NCBI GenBank assembly: GCA_013335535.1
Contig: JAAXVL010000001.1
Coordinates: 79,764 to 143,763 of the forward strand
Length of the DNA stretch: 64,000 nucleotides
From: Azonexaceae bacterium
GTDB taxonomy: Bacteria > Pseudomonadota > Gammaproteobacteria > Burkholderiales > Rhodocyclaceae
Reading direction: 5' to 3'
Shown: positions 29,145 to 40,057 of the stretch, one piece after another
Numbering within the stretch: the first letter of the stretch is position 1
Layout of the letters: every line of letters starts with the position of its first letter
Notes under the pieces: generated by a model
Database searches by the model: none
The model's input: the letters and a program-made list of their open reading frames with translations, nothing else
Told to the model about the DNA's origin: nothing
Translations under genes and position numbers: made by a program

Positions 29145-29597
29145 CTACTCCGGCGCCTTCGAGTCGATACTCAGCGTCACCGGTCCGTCGTTGATCAGGC
29201 TGACTTCCATGTCCGCCCCGAAAACCCCGGTCGGCACTGGCTTGCCCAGTTCAGCCGACAACCTGGCGACAAACTGCTCGAACAGCGGCTGTGACACATC
29301 GCCGCGTGCCGCCCGGCTCCACGACGGCCGATTCCCTTTTTTCACCGAGGCATAAAGCGTGAATTGCGAGACGGCAAGAATCGCCCCGCCAGCCTCGACG
29401 ACACTGCGGTTCATCGCCCCGTTCTCGTCGCCAAACAACCGCAGGCGAACGATCTTGCCGGCCATCCAGTCGAGGTCAGCCTCGGCGTCTGACTCTTCAA
29501 ACCCGGCCAGGACGAGCAAGCCGGATTCTATTTTTCCGCAAATTTTCCGGTTGACCGTGACACTCGCTTCCTTGACCCGCTGAACGACTACCCGCAT
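29145..29597 (-). CDS. dtd: D-aminoacyl-tRNA deacylase
   Basis: From ATG 29597 ([15 protein letters not shown]) this is a 150-residue protein of standard DTD length. The hallmark motifs are present: [17 protein letters not shown] and the Gly-cisPro region in [24 protein letters not shown]. It hydrolyses D-amino acids from mischarged tRNA. It converges on the sirtuin gene. One dispersed-element copy overlaps its 5' codons ([13 protein letters not shown]), where the family normally has a variable but length-conserved strand. Confidence 0.96.
   Translation of the reverse strand: MRVVVQRVKEASVTVNRKICGKIESGLLVLAGFEESDAEADLDWMAGKIVRLRLFGDENGAMNRSVVEAGGAILAVSQFTLYASVKKGNRPSWSRAARGDVSQPLFEQFVARLSAELGKPVPTGVFGADMEVSLINDGPVTLSIDSKAPE
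29525..29563 (+). repeat. Dispersed element, copy 5 (in dtd)
   Basis: ATTCTATTTTTCCGCAAA, then TTTTCCGGTTGACCGTGAC, carrying a full GGTTGACCGTG core on the plus strand and antisense to dtd. There is no gap or insertion in the encoded protein relative to the usual DTD pattern. Confidence 0.75.
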
Positions 29598-29653
29598 ACC
29601 GAATTCCTTGTCAAAATGAACCAAACACCCGAATAACCACCGCTAAAGCTGCA

Positions 29654-29899
29654 ATGAACGATATCCTCAGCACCGCGCTCACCCGCCCCATCGTGACCAA
29701 CGCCATGCGTATTGCACTTGTAGTCGGCAGTGTGCTGAACCTGATAAACCAAGGGGAGGCGCTGCTTTCGCAGTCTGAAATTTCCTGGCCCCATGTCGTC
29801 CTCAACTTTATCGTGCCCTATTGCGTCGCCAGCTACAGCGCTGCCAAAAACCAAGTGAATAACGGCGAGAAAGAAGCGGCGTGCAAGCAATCCAAATAA
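29654..29899 (+). CDS. Small membrane protein, NrtS-like
   Basis: This 81-residue protein has two predicted membrane helices (AMRIALVVGSVLNLINQG and HVVLNFIVPYCVASYSA). The INQGEAL and VPYCVASY patterns fit the NrtS family, first described in cyanobacteria as a nitrate/nitrite transporter built from small two-helix subunits. The call rests on motif memory rather than alignment. It stands alone in a plus-strand slot between the divergent dtd and the convergent gyrB, with a terminator 5 bp after its stop. Confidence 0.7.
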   Translation: MNDILSTALTRPIVTNAMRIALVVGSVLNLINQGEALLSQSEISWPHVVLNFIVPYCVASYSAAKNQVNNGEKEAACKQSK

Positions 29900-29904
29900 A
29901 GACG

Positions 29905-29927
29905 AAAGGCCCCGAATAGGGGCCTTT
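29905..29927. terminator. Bidirectional terminator between the NrtS-like gene and gyrB
   Basis: AAAGGCCCC pairs with GGGGCCTTT around a five-base loop. It is flanked by A-rich and T-rich sequence and lies 41 bp beyond the gyrB stop, so it can serve both converging genes. Confidence 0.9.
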
Positions 29928-29967
29928 CTGTGCTCAGAATAACAAGAATTTTTCCGATATTTTTATA

Positions 29968-32480
<2,513 letters not shown>

Positions 32481-32482
32481 AC

Positions 32483-32512
32483 AAAAGGCCTGCCCGGCTG
32501 GACAGACCTTCT
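32483..32512 (-). terminator. Terminator of dnaN
   Basis: On the minus strand AAGGTCTGTCC pairs with GGGCAGGCCTT (with two G-U pairs) around a four-base loop and is followed by TTTT. It lies about 20 bp after the dnaN stop. Confidence 0.82.
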
Positions 32513-32532
32513 TTGATTTGAAGCTCGGTCAA

Positions 32533-33639
32533 TCAGATGCGCATCGGCATCACGACGTACTTGAAGCGGTCGTTGCCGGGGACGGTAATCAGCGCGCTGG
32601 AATTGGCGTCGTTGAAACTCCACTGAATTTCTTCAGTGTGGATGTTGTTGAGCACGTCGAGCAGATAACCAACGTTGAAGCCAACGTCGATGACATCGCC
32701 GGTGTAGTCCACTTCGATTTCTTCGACGGCTTCTTCCTGCTCGGCATTGGCAGCGATCAGCTTGAGGCTGTTTTCACCCAGAACGACGCGAACACCACGG
32801 AATTTTTCGTTGGTCAGAATGGCGGCGCGCTGCATGGCCTGCATCAGCGTCTGACGACCAACCTTCATGTGGTTCTTCAGGGTCGCCGGGACAACTCGCT
32901 CGTAATCCGGGAACTTGCCGTCGATCAGCTTGGAAACCAGGACCACGGAGCCAAAAGCGAAACGCACCTGGTTAGGCGTCAGCGTGATGTTCAGCGCATC
33001 GTCGTTATCAAGTAGCAGGCGATTCAGTTCAAGCACAGTCTTGCGCGGCAGGATCATTTCCTGACGCGGCAGGTCGGTGTCGATCTCGACGCTAGCATAC
33101 GCCAGACGGTGACCATCGGTCGCCACGGCGCGCAGTTCCTTGCCTTCGACCAGCAACAGCAGGCCGTTCAGGTAATAACGTACATCCTGCGCCGCCATCG
33201 AATATTGGGTCTTGCTGATCAGTTGACGGAAAGCCTTTTGCGACATCGAAAACTGTTTGGTTTCGCCCTCATTGACCGTCATCCGCGGGAAATCGTCGGC
33301 CGGCAGTGTCTGCAGGCTGAACCGGCTTTTGCCGCCACGAACCAACAGGCGCTTGTCTTCGAGAACCAGGCTAACTTCGGTGGTATCAGGCAGCGAGCGC
33401 AGGATTTCCTGCAGCTTGCGGGCACCCACCGTCACCGCACCGTCACCATCGCCGCCGGCACCTTCGGTGCTCGTGGTGATCTGGATTTCGATGTCGGTAG
33501 CCAGCAGCGTCAGGCGATCACCCTTCTTTTCCAGCAATACGTTGGACAGGATAGGCAGCGTATGACGACGCTCGACAATTCCCGATACCGACTGCAGCGG
33601 GGCCAGAAGCGTGTCTCTTTGGGTTTTGATAAGAACCAT
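32533..33639 (-). CDS. dnaN: DNA polymerase III beta subunit (sliding clamp)
   Basis: This 368-residue protein has the three-fold clamp architecture. It begins MVLIKTQRDTLLAPLQSVSGIVERRHTLPILSNVLLE and ends with FKYVVMPMRI, the conserved C-terminal MPMR(I/L) that lines the partner-binding cleft. It forms the ring that tethers polymerase III. It follows dnaA on the same strand after a 209-bp gap with DnaA-box-like sequences, and is closed by its own terminator. Confidence 0.98.
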   Translation of the reverse strand: MVLIKTQRDTLLAPLQSVSGIVERRHTLPILSNVLLEKKGDRLTLLATDIEIQITTSTEGAGGDGDGAVTVGARKLQEILRSLPDTTEVSLVLEDKRLLVRGGKSRFSLQTLPADDFPRMTVNEGETKQFSMSQKAFRQLISKTQYSMAAQDVRYYLNGLLLLVEGKELRAVATDGHRLAYASVEIDTDLPRQEMILPRKTVLELNRLLLDNDDALNITLTPNQVRFAFGSVVLVSKLIDGKFPDYERVVPATLKNHMKVGRQTLMQAMQRAAILTNEKFRGVRVVLGENSLKLIAANAEQEEAVEEIEVDYTGDVIDVGFNVGYLLDVLNNIHTEEIQWSFNDANSSALITVPGNDRFKYVVMPMRI

Positions 33640-33848
33640 AAATTAAATTCCTAAGTAGACTATATCGGGAACAATTCTGTGAATAACTGAAAAATATTAT
33701 TTAATTTCAGATGCTTGAATCAAATTTTACGGTCTGCGAAAACAACTGGATTGCCTGTGGGTGAAATCCGGATAATTTTCCCACAAAGTGGGTATTTCCA
33801 TATGATCCACAATTAACACACAGCTTTTCCACAGACTTATCGACAGCC
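33640..33848 (-). promoter_or_regulatory. dnaA-dnaN intergenic region with DnaA-box-like sequences
   Basis: AT-rich spacer of 209 bp. DnaA-box-like nonamers are TGTGAATAA (33678-33686), TGATCCACA (33803-33811) and TTTTCCACA (33825-33833), each one mismatch from TTATCCACA or its complement. A short inverted repeat, CCCAC-AAA-GTGGG, lies at 33780-33792. It should hold the dnaN promoter and may bind DnaA for autoregulation or initiation. Confidence 0.6.
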
Positions 33849-35240
33849 TCATCCTTTCAATACCTGCAGCAACACATGCAGGTCATGGTTGAGTTCGTTT
33901 TCTTTGGTACGCAGACTGTCAATCGTCTTAACTGCATGGATAACCGTCGTGTGGTCACGACCGCCGAAGGCATCGCCAATTTCCGGAAAACTGTGTGACG
34001 TCACTTCCCGACAGAGCCACATGGCGACTTGGCGCGGCCGGGCAATGGCGCGAGTACGCTTTTTCGAGAACAGTTCGGCAACCTTCATCTTGTAGTAGTC
34101 GGCGACTGTCTTCTGGATATTGTCGATACCGACATTGCGCGCCGAACCGATGACGTCCTTGAGTGCTTCCTTGGTCAGGTCGAGCGCAATGGCGCGACCA
34201 TGGAAAGACGAATAGGCGAGCACTTTCTTCAATGCTCCTTCAAGTTCGCGCACATTGGAGCGCAGATGCTTGGCGATGAAGAATGGAACCTCATCATCAA
34301 GATGGATACCTTCCGCCTCGGCCTTCTTTTTCAGAATGGCGACCCGCATTTCCAGTTCAGGTGGCTCGATCTGCACGGTCAGCCCCCAGTCGAAGCGGGT
34401 GACCAGACGATCATCGAGGCCGTTGATATCCTTCGGATAGGTATCGCAGGTGATGATGATCTGTTTGCGTGCCTCAATCAGTGCGTTGAACAGGAAGAAG
34501 AACTCCTCCTGCGAGCGGTTCTTGCCGTTGAAGAACTGGACATCGTCGAGGAGCAACACATCGAGCGAACGATAGGTGCGCTTGAAACTATCGAAAGACT
34601 TTTGCTGATAGGCGCGCACAACGTCCGAGTAATAATCCTCGGCATGCACGTAGCGGACAATCTTTTCGGGGTTTTCGGCAACGATGGCATTGCCGATGGC
34701 GTGAATCAGGTGGGTCTTGCCGAGGCCGGCACCGCCGTAGATGAACAACGGGTTGTAGGCGCCGCCGGGATTGTTGGCCACCTGAACGGCTGCCGCGCGC
34801 GCCAAATCGTTGGCCTTGCCGACTACCAAATTGTCAAAAGTGAAGGACTGGAAGAGCCGGGATTTTTCGTAATTGCCGCTCTTGGCGCGCGGTTTCTCGG
34901 GCGCCGCGGCCTTCTTTTCGCTGCCGGATACGGGCTTGGTCGGTGCTTTTTCGCCTGTATCACTACCGGCTTCAACACGGGTAGCTGTTTTTCCACTACC
35001 AATGACTAGCGCGATGCTGACCGGGCCGGAGAAAAAGCTGCGACTGTATTCTTCAATTCGAGTCAGGTAGCGGTCGCGTACCCACTTCAAGATAAAAGTG
35101 TTCGGCGCTATGAGGCGCAGGCCGTCATCCAGAGCCGTGGTTTCGCCCTCGAGTCGTAAAGGTCTGATCCAGGTATTGAATTGCTGCGCAGGCAATTCCT
35201 GCTCGAAGCGCTGCAAACAGGATTCCCAGAAACCGGCCAT
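33849..35240 (-). CDS. dnaA: Chromosomal replication initiator DnaA
   Basis: From ATG 35240 (MAGFWESCLQRFEQELPAQQFNTWIRPL) the protein has 463 residues; a GTG four codons upstream, directly after GGAGGA, is an alternative. Domain I is followed by a low-complexity Ala/Lys/Pro linker, then the AAA+ domain with Walker A GGAGLGKTHLIHA and Walker B VLLLDDVQFF, and the C-terminal DNA-binding domain with the signature helix GGRDHTTVIHA. It opens the origin and loads DnaB helicase. It is divergent from rpmH. Confidence 0.98.
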   Translation of the reverse strand: MAGFWESCLQRFEQELPAQQFNTWIRPLRLEGETTALDDGLRLIAPNTFILKWVRDRYLTRIEEYSRSFFSGPVSIALVIGSGKTATRVEAGSDTGEKAPTKPVSGSEKKAAAPEKPRAKSGNYEKSRLFQSFTFDNLVVGKANDLARAAAVQVANNPGGAYNPLFIYGGAGLGKTHLIHAIGNAIVAENPEKIVRYVHAEDYYSDVVRAYQQKSFDSFKRTYRSLDVLLLDDVQFFNGKNRSQEEFFFLFNALIEARKQIIITCDTYPKDINGLDDRLVTRFDWGLTVQIEPPELEMRVAILKKKAEAEGIHLDDEVPFFIAKHLRSNVRELEGALKKVLAYSSFHGRAIALDLTKEALKDVIGSARNVGIDNIQKTVADYYKMKVAELFSKKRTRAIARPRQVAMWLCREVTSHSFPEIGDAFGGRDHTTVIHAVKTIDSLRTKENELNHDLHVLLQVLKG

Positions 35241-35475
35241 CGACGAAAACACTCCTCCCCGCGCATTCGATTTGGACCTCGATGGCGGTTATTAGATACT
35301 TGATTTAAAAATCGTTTTTTGAATAAGCTGGAGACCGGACGGAGACCAGCGAAGGCAAGATTCTACCCGCCATCCGGGAAGTTATCCACAGCTTTGGAAA
35401 ATAATTGATCTTGACAAAGCACCTCCTAACAGAGTGTAATCACGCGTTTTTCTTCGCACATCAAGGGACAACAAC
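35241..35475. promoter_or_regulatory. dnaA-rpmH divergent intergenic region
   Basis: This 235-bp region separates the divergent dnaA and rpmH starts. It holds one perfect DnaA box, TTATCCACA (35382-35390), AT-rich stretches near 35290-35325, and the rpmH promoter. It is a secondary oriC candidate; with a single perfect box it may instead serve DnaA autoregulation. Confidence 0.6.
35411..35440 (+). promoter_or_regulatory. Predicted sigma-70 promoter for rpmH
   Basis: A consensus -35 TTGACA (35411-35416) and a -10-like TGTAAT (35435-35440) are 18 bp apart, 35 bp upstream of the rpmH ATG. A DnaA box lies 20 bp upstream of the -35. Confidence 0.7.
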
Positions 35476-35610
35476 ATGAAACGCACGTATCAACCGTCGG
35501 TCGTGCGCCGCAAGCGCACCCATGGCTTCCTGGTCCGTATGCGCACCAAGGGTGGCCGTGCAGTCATTGCTGCTCGCCGCGCCAAGGGTCGCACGCGTCT
35601 GGCCGTATAA
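35476..35610 (+). CDS. rpmH: 50S ribosomal protein L34
   Basis: A 44-residue highly basic protein, [18 protein letters not shown] at the N-terminus and [11 protein letters not shown] at the C-terminus, is a full-length L34. AAGGGA lies upstream of the ATG at RBS distance. It heads the conserved rpmH-rnpA-yidD-yidC-mnmE operon. Confidence 0.98.
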   Translation: MKRTYQPSVVRRKRTHGFLVRMRTKGGRAVIAARRAKGRTRLAV

Positions 35611-35627
35611 ACCGGACGTTCGGCGAG

Positions 35628-35996
35628 GTGGAACAAACCTTCGCCCGACGCTATCGCCTGACAAAAACGGATGAGTTCTCATCCGTTTTTGGTTTCAGGA
35701 GGGCAATTCGCGGCAAGCTGCTGATGTTGCATTATCAGCCGCGCCCCGAAGGAAATACCGAAGCACGCTTGGGTCTTGTCGTTGCCAAGAAACTGCTCAA
35801 ACGGGCAATCGACCGCAACAAGGTCAAGCGCGTGGTTCGCGAGCAGTTTCGGTTGCGATTGGCAGGCTTGCCGCCAGTCGATCTGGTAGTCAGGCTGGCA
35901 GCAAAACCTGCACCGCTCGACGGTAAGTTGCTGGCCGAAGATTTCCTCGCCCTGCTGAATAAACTGCAACGGCCTCGGCCGAAGCGGGAAGAATGA
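35628..35996 (+). CDS. rnpA: Ribonuclease P protein component
   Basis: This 122-residue basic protein starts at GTG 35628. The RNR signature is in [18 protein letters not shown], and the N-terminal [17 protein letters not shown] is typical. It is the protein subunit that assists RNase P RNA in 5' maturation of tRNA. Its stop overlaps the yidD start. Confidence 0.96.
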   Translation: MEQTFARRYRLTKTDEFSSVFGFRRAIRGKLLMLHYQPRPEGNTEARLGLVVAKKLLKRAIDRNKVKRVVREQFRLRLAGLPPVDLVVRLAAKPAPLDGKLLAEDFLALLNKLQRPRPKREE

Positions 35997-36205
35997 TGAA
36001 GCACCTGCTGATTGGTCTGATTCGCGTCTATCAATACGCGATCAGCCCCTTCCTCGGGCGCAGCTGTCGTCATACGCCGAGTTGCTCGGCGTATATGGTG
36101 GAAGCTGTACAGAAATATGGCGCCTTCCGGGGCGGCTGGCTAGGCTTGAAAAGAGTCGGCCGTTGCCACCCATGGCATCCTGGTGGGTATGATCCTGTAC
36201 CCTGA
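35993..36205 (+). CDS. yidD: Membrane protein insertion efficiency factor YidD
   Basis: This 70-residue protein has the family pattern [30 protein letters not shown] and the C-terminal [17 protein letters not shown]. It is membrane-associated and helps YidC-dependent insertion. It overlaps rnpA by 4 bp (ATGA) and precedes yidC by 26 bp. Confidence 0.96.
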   Translation: MMKHLLIGLIRVYQYAISPFLGRSCRHTPSCSAYMVEAVQKYGAFRGGWLGLKRVGRCHPWHPGGYDPVP

Positions 36206-36231
36206 TTCAAGAATTCTTTTGTAGGTTGTTC

Positions 36232-37878
36232 ATGGATACTCGACGCCTGATACTGGTCATGATCTTCACTTTCTCGAGCTTCATGCTCTGGGAAAACTGG
36301 CAGAAATATAACCAGCCGAAGCCAACCGCCGACGCGGTAGCAACCACCCCTGCCGGCAGTGCCGCGCCAATACCGTCTGCCTCGCTGCAGGCCAAGGCTT
36401 CTCCCATCACTCCTGCCGTTTCGGCGCCGGTTACCACCGCCGAAACTTTTACAGTGACCACCGATTTGCTGAAGGCAACCATTTCCGCTCAGGGTGGCGA
36501 TCTGGTCGGTCTTGAACTACTCAAGTACAAGGAACATGACAACAAGGACAAGACCTTTGTCCTGTTCGACCCGGCACACCAGTATCTGGCTCAGGCCGGC
36601 CTGATTGGCGAAGGTTTGCCGACCCATCGTTCAGCTTTCAAGCGAGTTGAAGGCGCCACCACACTGACTGACGGTGCAAACGAGCTGAAACTGCGTCTGG
36701 AATCAACGGATCAGAACGGCATCAAGGTTGCCAAGATCCTTACTTTCAAGCGCGCTTCTTACCAGATCGATGTCGCCTGGGAAATTGCCAACGGCAGCGA
36801 CAAAGCGATAGCACCGCACGCTTACTTCCAGTTGCAACGTGATGATGTGGCGCCGGCAGGCGAAACCAAAATGGTCTCGACCTTCACTGGCCCGGCCGTA
36901 TATACCGACGCCGACAAATACCAGAAGGTCGATTTCGGTCATATCGCCGACAACAAGGCCAAGTTTGCCAAGACAGCCGATAACGGCTGGCTGGCCATGG
37001 TTCAGCATTACTTCGTGGCAGCCTGGGTTCCTAAGGAAAAAACCCAGCGCGAGTTCTACATGCGCAAGGTCGAAGGCAGCAACGTCTTCCAGACCGGCGT
37101 TATTGTGCCGGTCGCCGAAATTGCACCGGGTGCCAAGGGTGAGGCCTCAGTCAGCCTGTATGCAGGCCCGCAGGAACAATCGACCCTCAAGCAAGTGGCG
37201 GCCGGGCTCGATCTGGTCGTTGACTATGGCTGGCTGACCGTCGTTGCTGCACCCATTTTCTGGGCGCTCGAGGCTATCCACAAGCTGGTAGGGAACTGGG
37301 GCTGGGCGATCGTCATTTTGACCATCATCATCAAGGCCATCTTTTTCCCGCTGTCGGCTGCTTCGTACAAGTCGATGGCCAAGATGAAGGTCCTGACACC
37401 CCGCCTGACGCAGCTCAAGGAACGGTTTGGCGACGACAAACAGCGCCTGAATCAGGAAATGATGAAGATGTACCAGACTGAAAAGGTGAATCCGCTCGGC
37501 GGCTGCCTTCCTATCCTGGTCCAGATTCCGGTTTTCATTTCGCTCTACTGGGTACTGCTTGGCGCGGTCGAAATGCGCGATGCGCCGTGGATTCTGTGGA
37601 TCAAGGATCTGGCGTCGGCTGACCCGTATTACATCCTGCCGGTCATCATGATGGTTTCGATGTTCGTCCAGACCAAGCTTAACCCGACACCGCCGGATCC
37701 GATCCAAGCCAAGGTCATGATGGCCATGCCGCTTATCTTCGGTTTCATGTTCTTCTGGTTTCCGGCTGGTCTGGTGCTCTACTGGGTGGTTAACAACGTG
37801 CTTTCCATTGCCCAGCAATGGCAAATCACGCGAGTTATCGACGCTGGCGGCAAGGCTGCCAATGATGCGAAAGCTTAA
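36232..37878 (+). CDS. yidC: Membrane protein insertase YidC
   Basis: From ATG 36232 (MDTRRLILVMIFTFSSFMLWENW) the protein has 548 residues. An N-terminal membrane anchor and a Pro/Ala-rich linker precede the large periplasmic P1 domain of Gram-negative YidC. The conserved insertase core follows, with membrane segments from about residue 335 (WGWAIVILTIIIKAIFFPLSAASYKSMAKM; GGCLPILVQIPVFISLYWVL; the final FWFPAGLVLYWVVNNVLSIAQQW). It inserts membrane proteins alone or with SecYEG. Confidence 0.98.
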   Translation: MDTRRLILVMIFTFSSFMLWENWQKYNQPKPTADAVATTPAGSAAPIPSASLQAKASPITPAVSAPVTTAETFTVTTDLLKATISAQGGDLVGLELLKYKEHDNKDKTFVLFDPAHQYLAQAGLIGEGLPTHRSAFKRVEGATTLTDGANELKLRLESTDQNGIKVAKILTFKRASYQIDVAWEIANGSDKAIAPHAYFQLQRDDVAPAGETKMVSTFTGPAVYTDADKYQKVDFGHIADNKAKFAKTADNGWLAMVQHYFVAAWVPKEKTQREFYMRKVEGSNVFQTGVIVPVAEIAPGAKGEASVSLYAGPQEQSTLKQVAAGLDLVVDYGWLTVVAAPIFWALEAIHKLVGNWGWAIVILTIIIKAIFFPLSAASYKSMAKMKVLTPRLTQLKERFGDDKQRLNQEMMKMYQTEKVNPLGGCLPILVQIPVFISLYWVLLGAVEMRDAPWILWIKDLASADPYYILPVIMMVSMFVQTKLNPTPPDPIQAKVMMAMPLIFGFMFFWFPAGLVLYWVVNNVLSIAQQWQITRVIDAGGKAANDAKA

Positions 37879-37881
37879 GGT

Positions 37882-39240
37882 GTGAATGTTGTAAAACCTG
37901 CTGACACCATCGCCGCCATCGCTACGGCCCCAGGCCGTGGTGGTGTCGGCGTCATTCGTGTATCGGGCAGCAATTTGCTGCCCTTTGCATTTGCATTGAC
38001 CGGAAAATCACCCAAGCCGCGCTACGCGACACTGGCTGACTTCAAGGCAGCGGATGGTTCCACGGTCGATAGCGGAATATTGCTGTTTTTCCCGAATCCC
38101 CAATCGTTTACCGGCGAAGACGTTCTTGAGTTGCAAGGTCATGGTGGTCCGGTCGTCTTGCAGATGTTGCTCGGCCGCTGTCTTGATCTCGGGGCGAGGC
38201 TGGCCGAACCGGGCGAATTCAGCCGTCGCGCCTTCATGAACGGCAAGATGGACTTGGCCCAGGCCGAAGCAGTTGCCGACCTCATCGACGCAGCCACAAC
38301 CAGCGCCGCCCGTTCTGCGGTGCGTTCCCTGCAAGGCGAGTTCTCACGCGCTATCGGGCAACTTACTGACGAACTGATAAATCTGCGCATGCTGGTTGAA
38401 GCAACGTTGGATTTTCCGGAAGAAGACATTGATTTTCTGAAGGCCGCGAATGCCTTTGGCCGTCTTGATGCCCTGCAACTCAAACTGGCTGAGATTTTTG
38501 ATAAGGCCAGTCAGGGAAAACTGCTGCAATCGGGCCTGCATGTCGTCTTGGCTGGCCAACCTAACGTTGGCAAATCCTCACTACTCAACCGGCTCTCCGG
38601 CGACGATCTGGCCATCGTTACGCCCATTGCGGGCACCACGCGTGACGCGCTTCGTTCGACTATCCAGATTGAAGGTATCCCGCTACATATCATCGATACT
38701 GCCGGCCTTCGTGAAACCGAAGACGAGGTTGAGAAAATTGGCATAGCCCGTAGCTGGAAGGAAATTGAACGGGCAGATGCAGTCCTGCTGCTCGTTGACG
38801 CAAGAACCGGCGTCAGCAATGCCGACCGCGAAATTCTCGCCCGTCTGCCAGAAAACCTGCAGCGGGTCACCATCTACAACAAGATTGACCTCTCCGGCGC
38901 TCAGGCCGAACGACACAATGAGCCCGATAGCACGGCAATTTCACTCTCTGCCCGTTCTGGCGAGGGAATAGATTTGCTGCGTCAGGAGTTACTGAGAATT
39001 GCCGGATGGCATCAGGCTGAAGACGTCTTCATTGCCCGTGAACGCCATCTGCGTGCATTGTCCGATGCACAGGAACACATCGCCGCAGCTCGGAATATTG
39101 TTGAAAGCCCTTTTCCTGCACTCGAACTTTTTGCCGAAGAGCTCCGTCTGACACAACAATCCCTGGGCCAAATTACTGGCGAATTCACCGCCGACGACCT
39201 TCTAGGCGTTATTTTCAGCCGGTTTTGTATCGGAAAATAG
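37882..39240 (+). CDS. mnmE: tRNA uridine-5-carboxymethylaminomethyl modification GTPase MnmE
   Basis: This 452-residue protein starts at GTG 37882. The N-terminal folate-binding domain begins [22 protein letters not shown]; the G domain has [22 protein letters not shown] and NKID; the C-terminus ends with the invariant FSRFCIGK, whose Cys is essential. With MnmG it modifies wobble U34. The usual neighbours mnmG-rsmG-parA-parB do not follow here, so the partition genes that would read the parS sites are outside the window. Confidence 0.98.
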   Translation: MNVVKPADTIAAIATAPGRGGVGVIRVSGSNLLPFAFALTGKSPKPRYATLADFKAADGSTVDSGILLFFPNPQSFTGEDVLELQGHGGPVVLQMLLGRCLDLGARLAEPGEFSRRAFMNGKMDLAQAEAVADLIDAATTSAARSAVRSLQGEFSRAIGQLTDELINLRMLVEATLDFPEEDIDFLKAANAFGRLDALQLKLAEIFDKASQGKLLQSGLHVVLAGQPNVGKSSLLNRLSGDDLAIVTPIAGTTRDALRSTIQIEGIPLHIIDTAGLRETEDEVEKIGIARSWKEIERADAVLLLVDARTGVSNADREILARLPENLQRVTIYNKIDLSGAQAERHNEPDSTAISLSARSGEGIDLLRQELLRIAGWHQAEDVFIARERHLRALSDAQEHIAAARNIVESPFPALELFAEELRLTQQSLGQITGEFTADDLLGVIFSRFCIGK

Positions 39241-39265
39241 CCAGCATTTACACAATGACTTTCAA

Positions 39266-39649
39266 ATGAATACTCGTAACGTACTCAACCGTTGGAAAAT
39301 CATTCATGCGAAAGCGCCAGAAAATGGTCAGTACCTTGCATGCATCGAAGGAGAAGTAGCGAGTTCGAACCCTCGTTTCCCGCAAGCATCGATTATCCGT
39401 ACTTCATATCTGACCGCTTATGAGATAGAAGGGACTTCGTTTGTTGTTATCACGGCCCGTCGATCCGAATATGTCCTGGGTACCCGAAATCCTTTAGAGT
39501 TTCTTACTGATGATTTTTTGAAAAGCGTCTTGCCGGAGCGGAAAAAAGCGCCATCAGCATCTAACTTTGATGGTGCTGGCAGTCAGATCGTTGCCTACAA
39601 CGAGATTGATGACCTGAATGATCACGCTTCCGAAACAGACAAGCCCTGA
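39266..39649 (+). CDS. Hypothetical protein, unrecognised, next to the origin candidate
   Basis: This 127-residue soluble protein begins MNTRNVLNRWKIIHAKAPENGQYLACIEGEV. No signal peptide, membrane helix or catalytic motif is visible. A beta-rich core (IIRTSYLTAYEIEGTSFVVITARRSEYVLG) precedes an acidic, Asp-rich tail. The base composition is more AT-rich than its neighbours. It starts 25 bp after mnmE and occupies the position where mnmG often lies. The open frame with an ATG and the operon-like spacing make it a plausible gene, but it could be a recent acquisition. Confidence 0.65.
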   Translation: MNTRNVLNRWKIIHAKAPENGQYLACIEGEVASSNPRFPQASIIRTSYLTAYEIEGTSFVVITARRSEYVLGTRNPLEFLTDDFLKSVLPERKKAPSASNFDGAGSQIVAYNEIDDLNDHASETDKP

Positions 39650-39717
39650 ATAGAACGTCGATATAACGTTAAAACCGCTGCTACGAAGCTTTTTTCAAAG
39701 TTTCTATTCGATAAAAC

Positions 39718-39743
39718 AACCCGGCCTCGCGCCGGGTTTCGCA
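39718..39743 (+). terminator. Terminator-like hairpin
   Basis: AACCCGGC pairs with GCCGGGTT around CTCGC, followed by TCGCATTTTT. It lies 69 bp after the stop of the unknown gene and could end the rpmH-mnmE operon before the origin candidate. Confidence 0.75.
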
Positions 39744-39792
39744 TTTTTGGACCGATGCCGTGTTCAGAACTCTGTATCTATAGCCTGTTGTG

Positions 39793-39820
39793 AGCTTGTC
39801 AATAAACCTGTGTACAAGCT
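39793..39820. repeat. Inverted repeat in origin candidate
   Basis: AGCTTGT and ACAAGCT are perfect 7-bp arms separated by 14 bp that include the weak box TGTGTACAA. There is no T-run after it, so it is more likely a protein-binding site than a terminator. Confidence 0.5.
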
Positions 39821-40057
39821 GTCCAGCGATTGTGGGCAAGTCGGCAATTCTCAAAATTTGAAAAACTGTCCCGAATTCATCCACAGGCAAGCCAGTAGGT
39901 TACCAAGCGAGATAATTCGGTTTCAACGTTATGAAAATAAGAGACTATTTGTATTTATCCACAGACTTGTTGCTAAGTTATTCTCAGTAGTAGGTTTACA
40001 TATAGTTATTATCAAAAACCTTATACACCGCGCTAACTTGAAACTTGGATCCCCGAC

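Larger units (their letters stand above)
39650..40057. other. Candidate chromosomal replication origin (oriC)
   Basis: This is a 408-bp gene-free, AT-rich interval. DnaA-box-like nonamers are TTATCCACA (39955-39963, perfect), TCATCCACA (39877-39885, one mismatch), and the weaker TGTGGGCAA (39831-39839), TGTGTACAA (39809-39817) and TTATACACC (40021-40029). Hand counts show plus-strand C exceeding G in 38761-39240 (138 C, 120 G) and G exceeding C in 40081-40560 (134 G, 103 C), the sign change expected at an origin. Left of it lies a terminator hairpin. The alternative location is the dnaA-rpmH gap 4 kb away. Confidence 0.5.
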
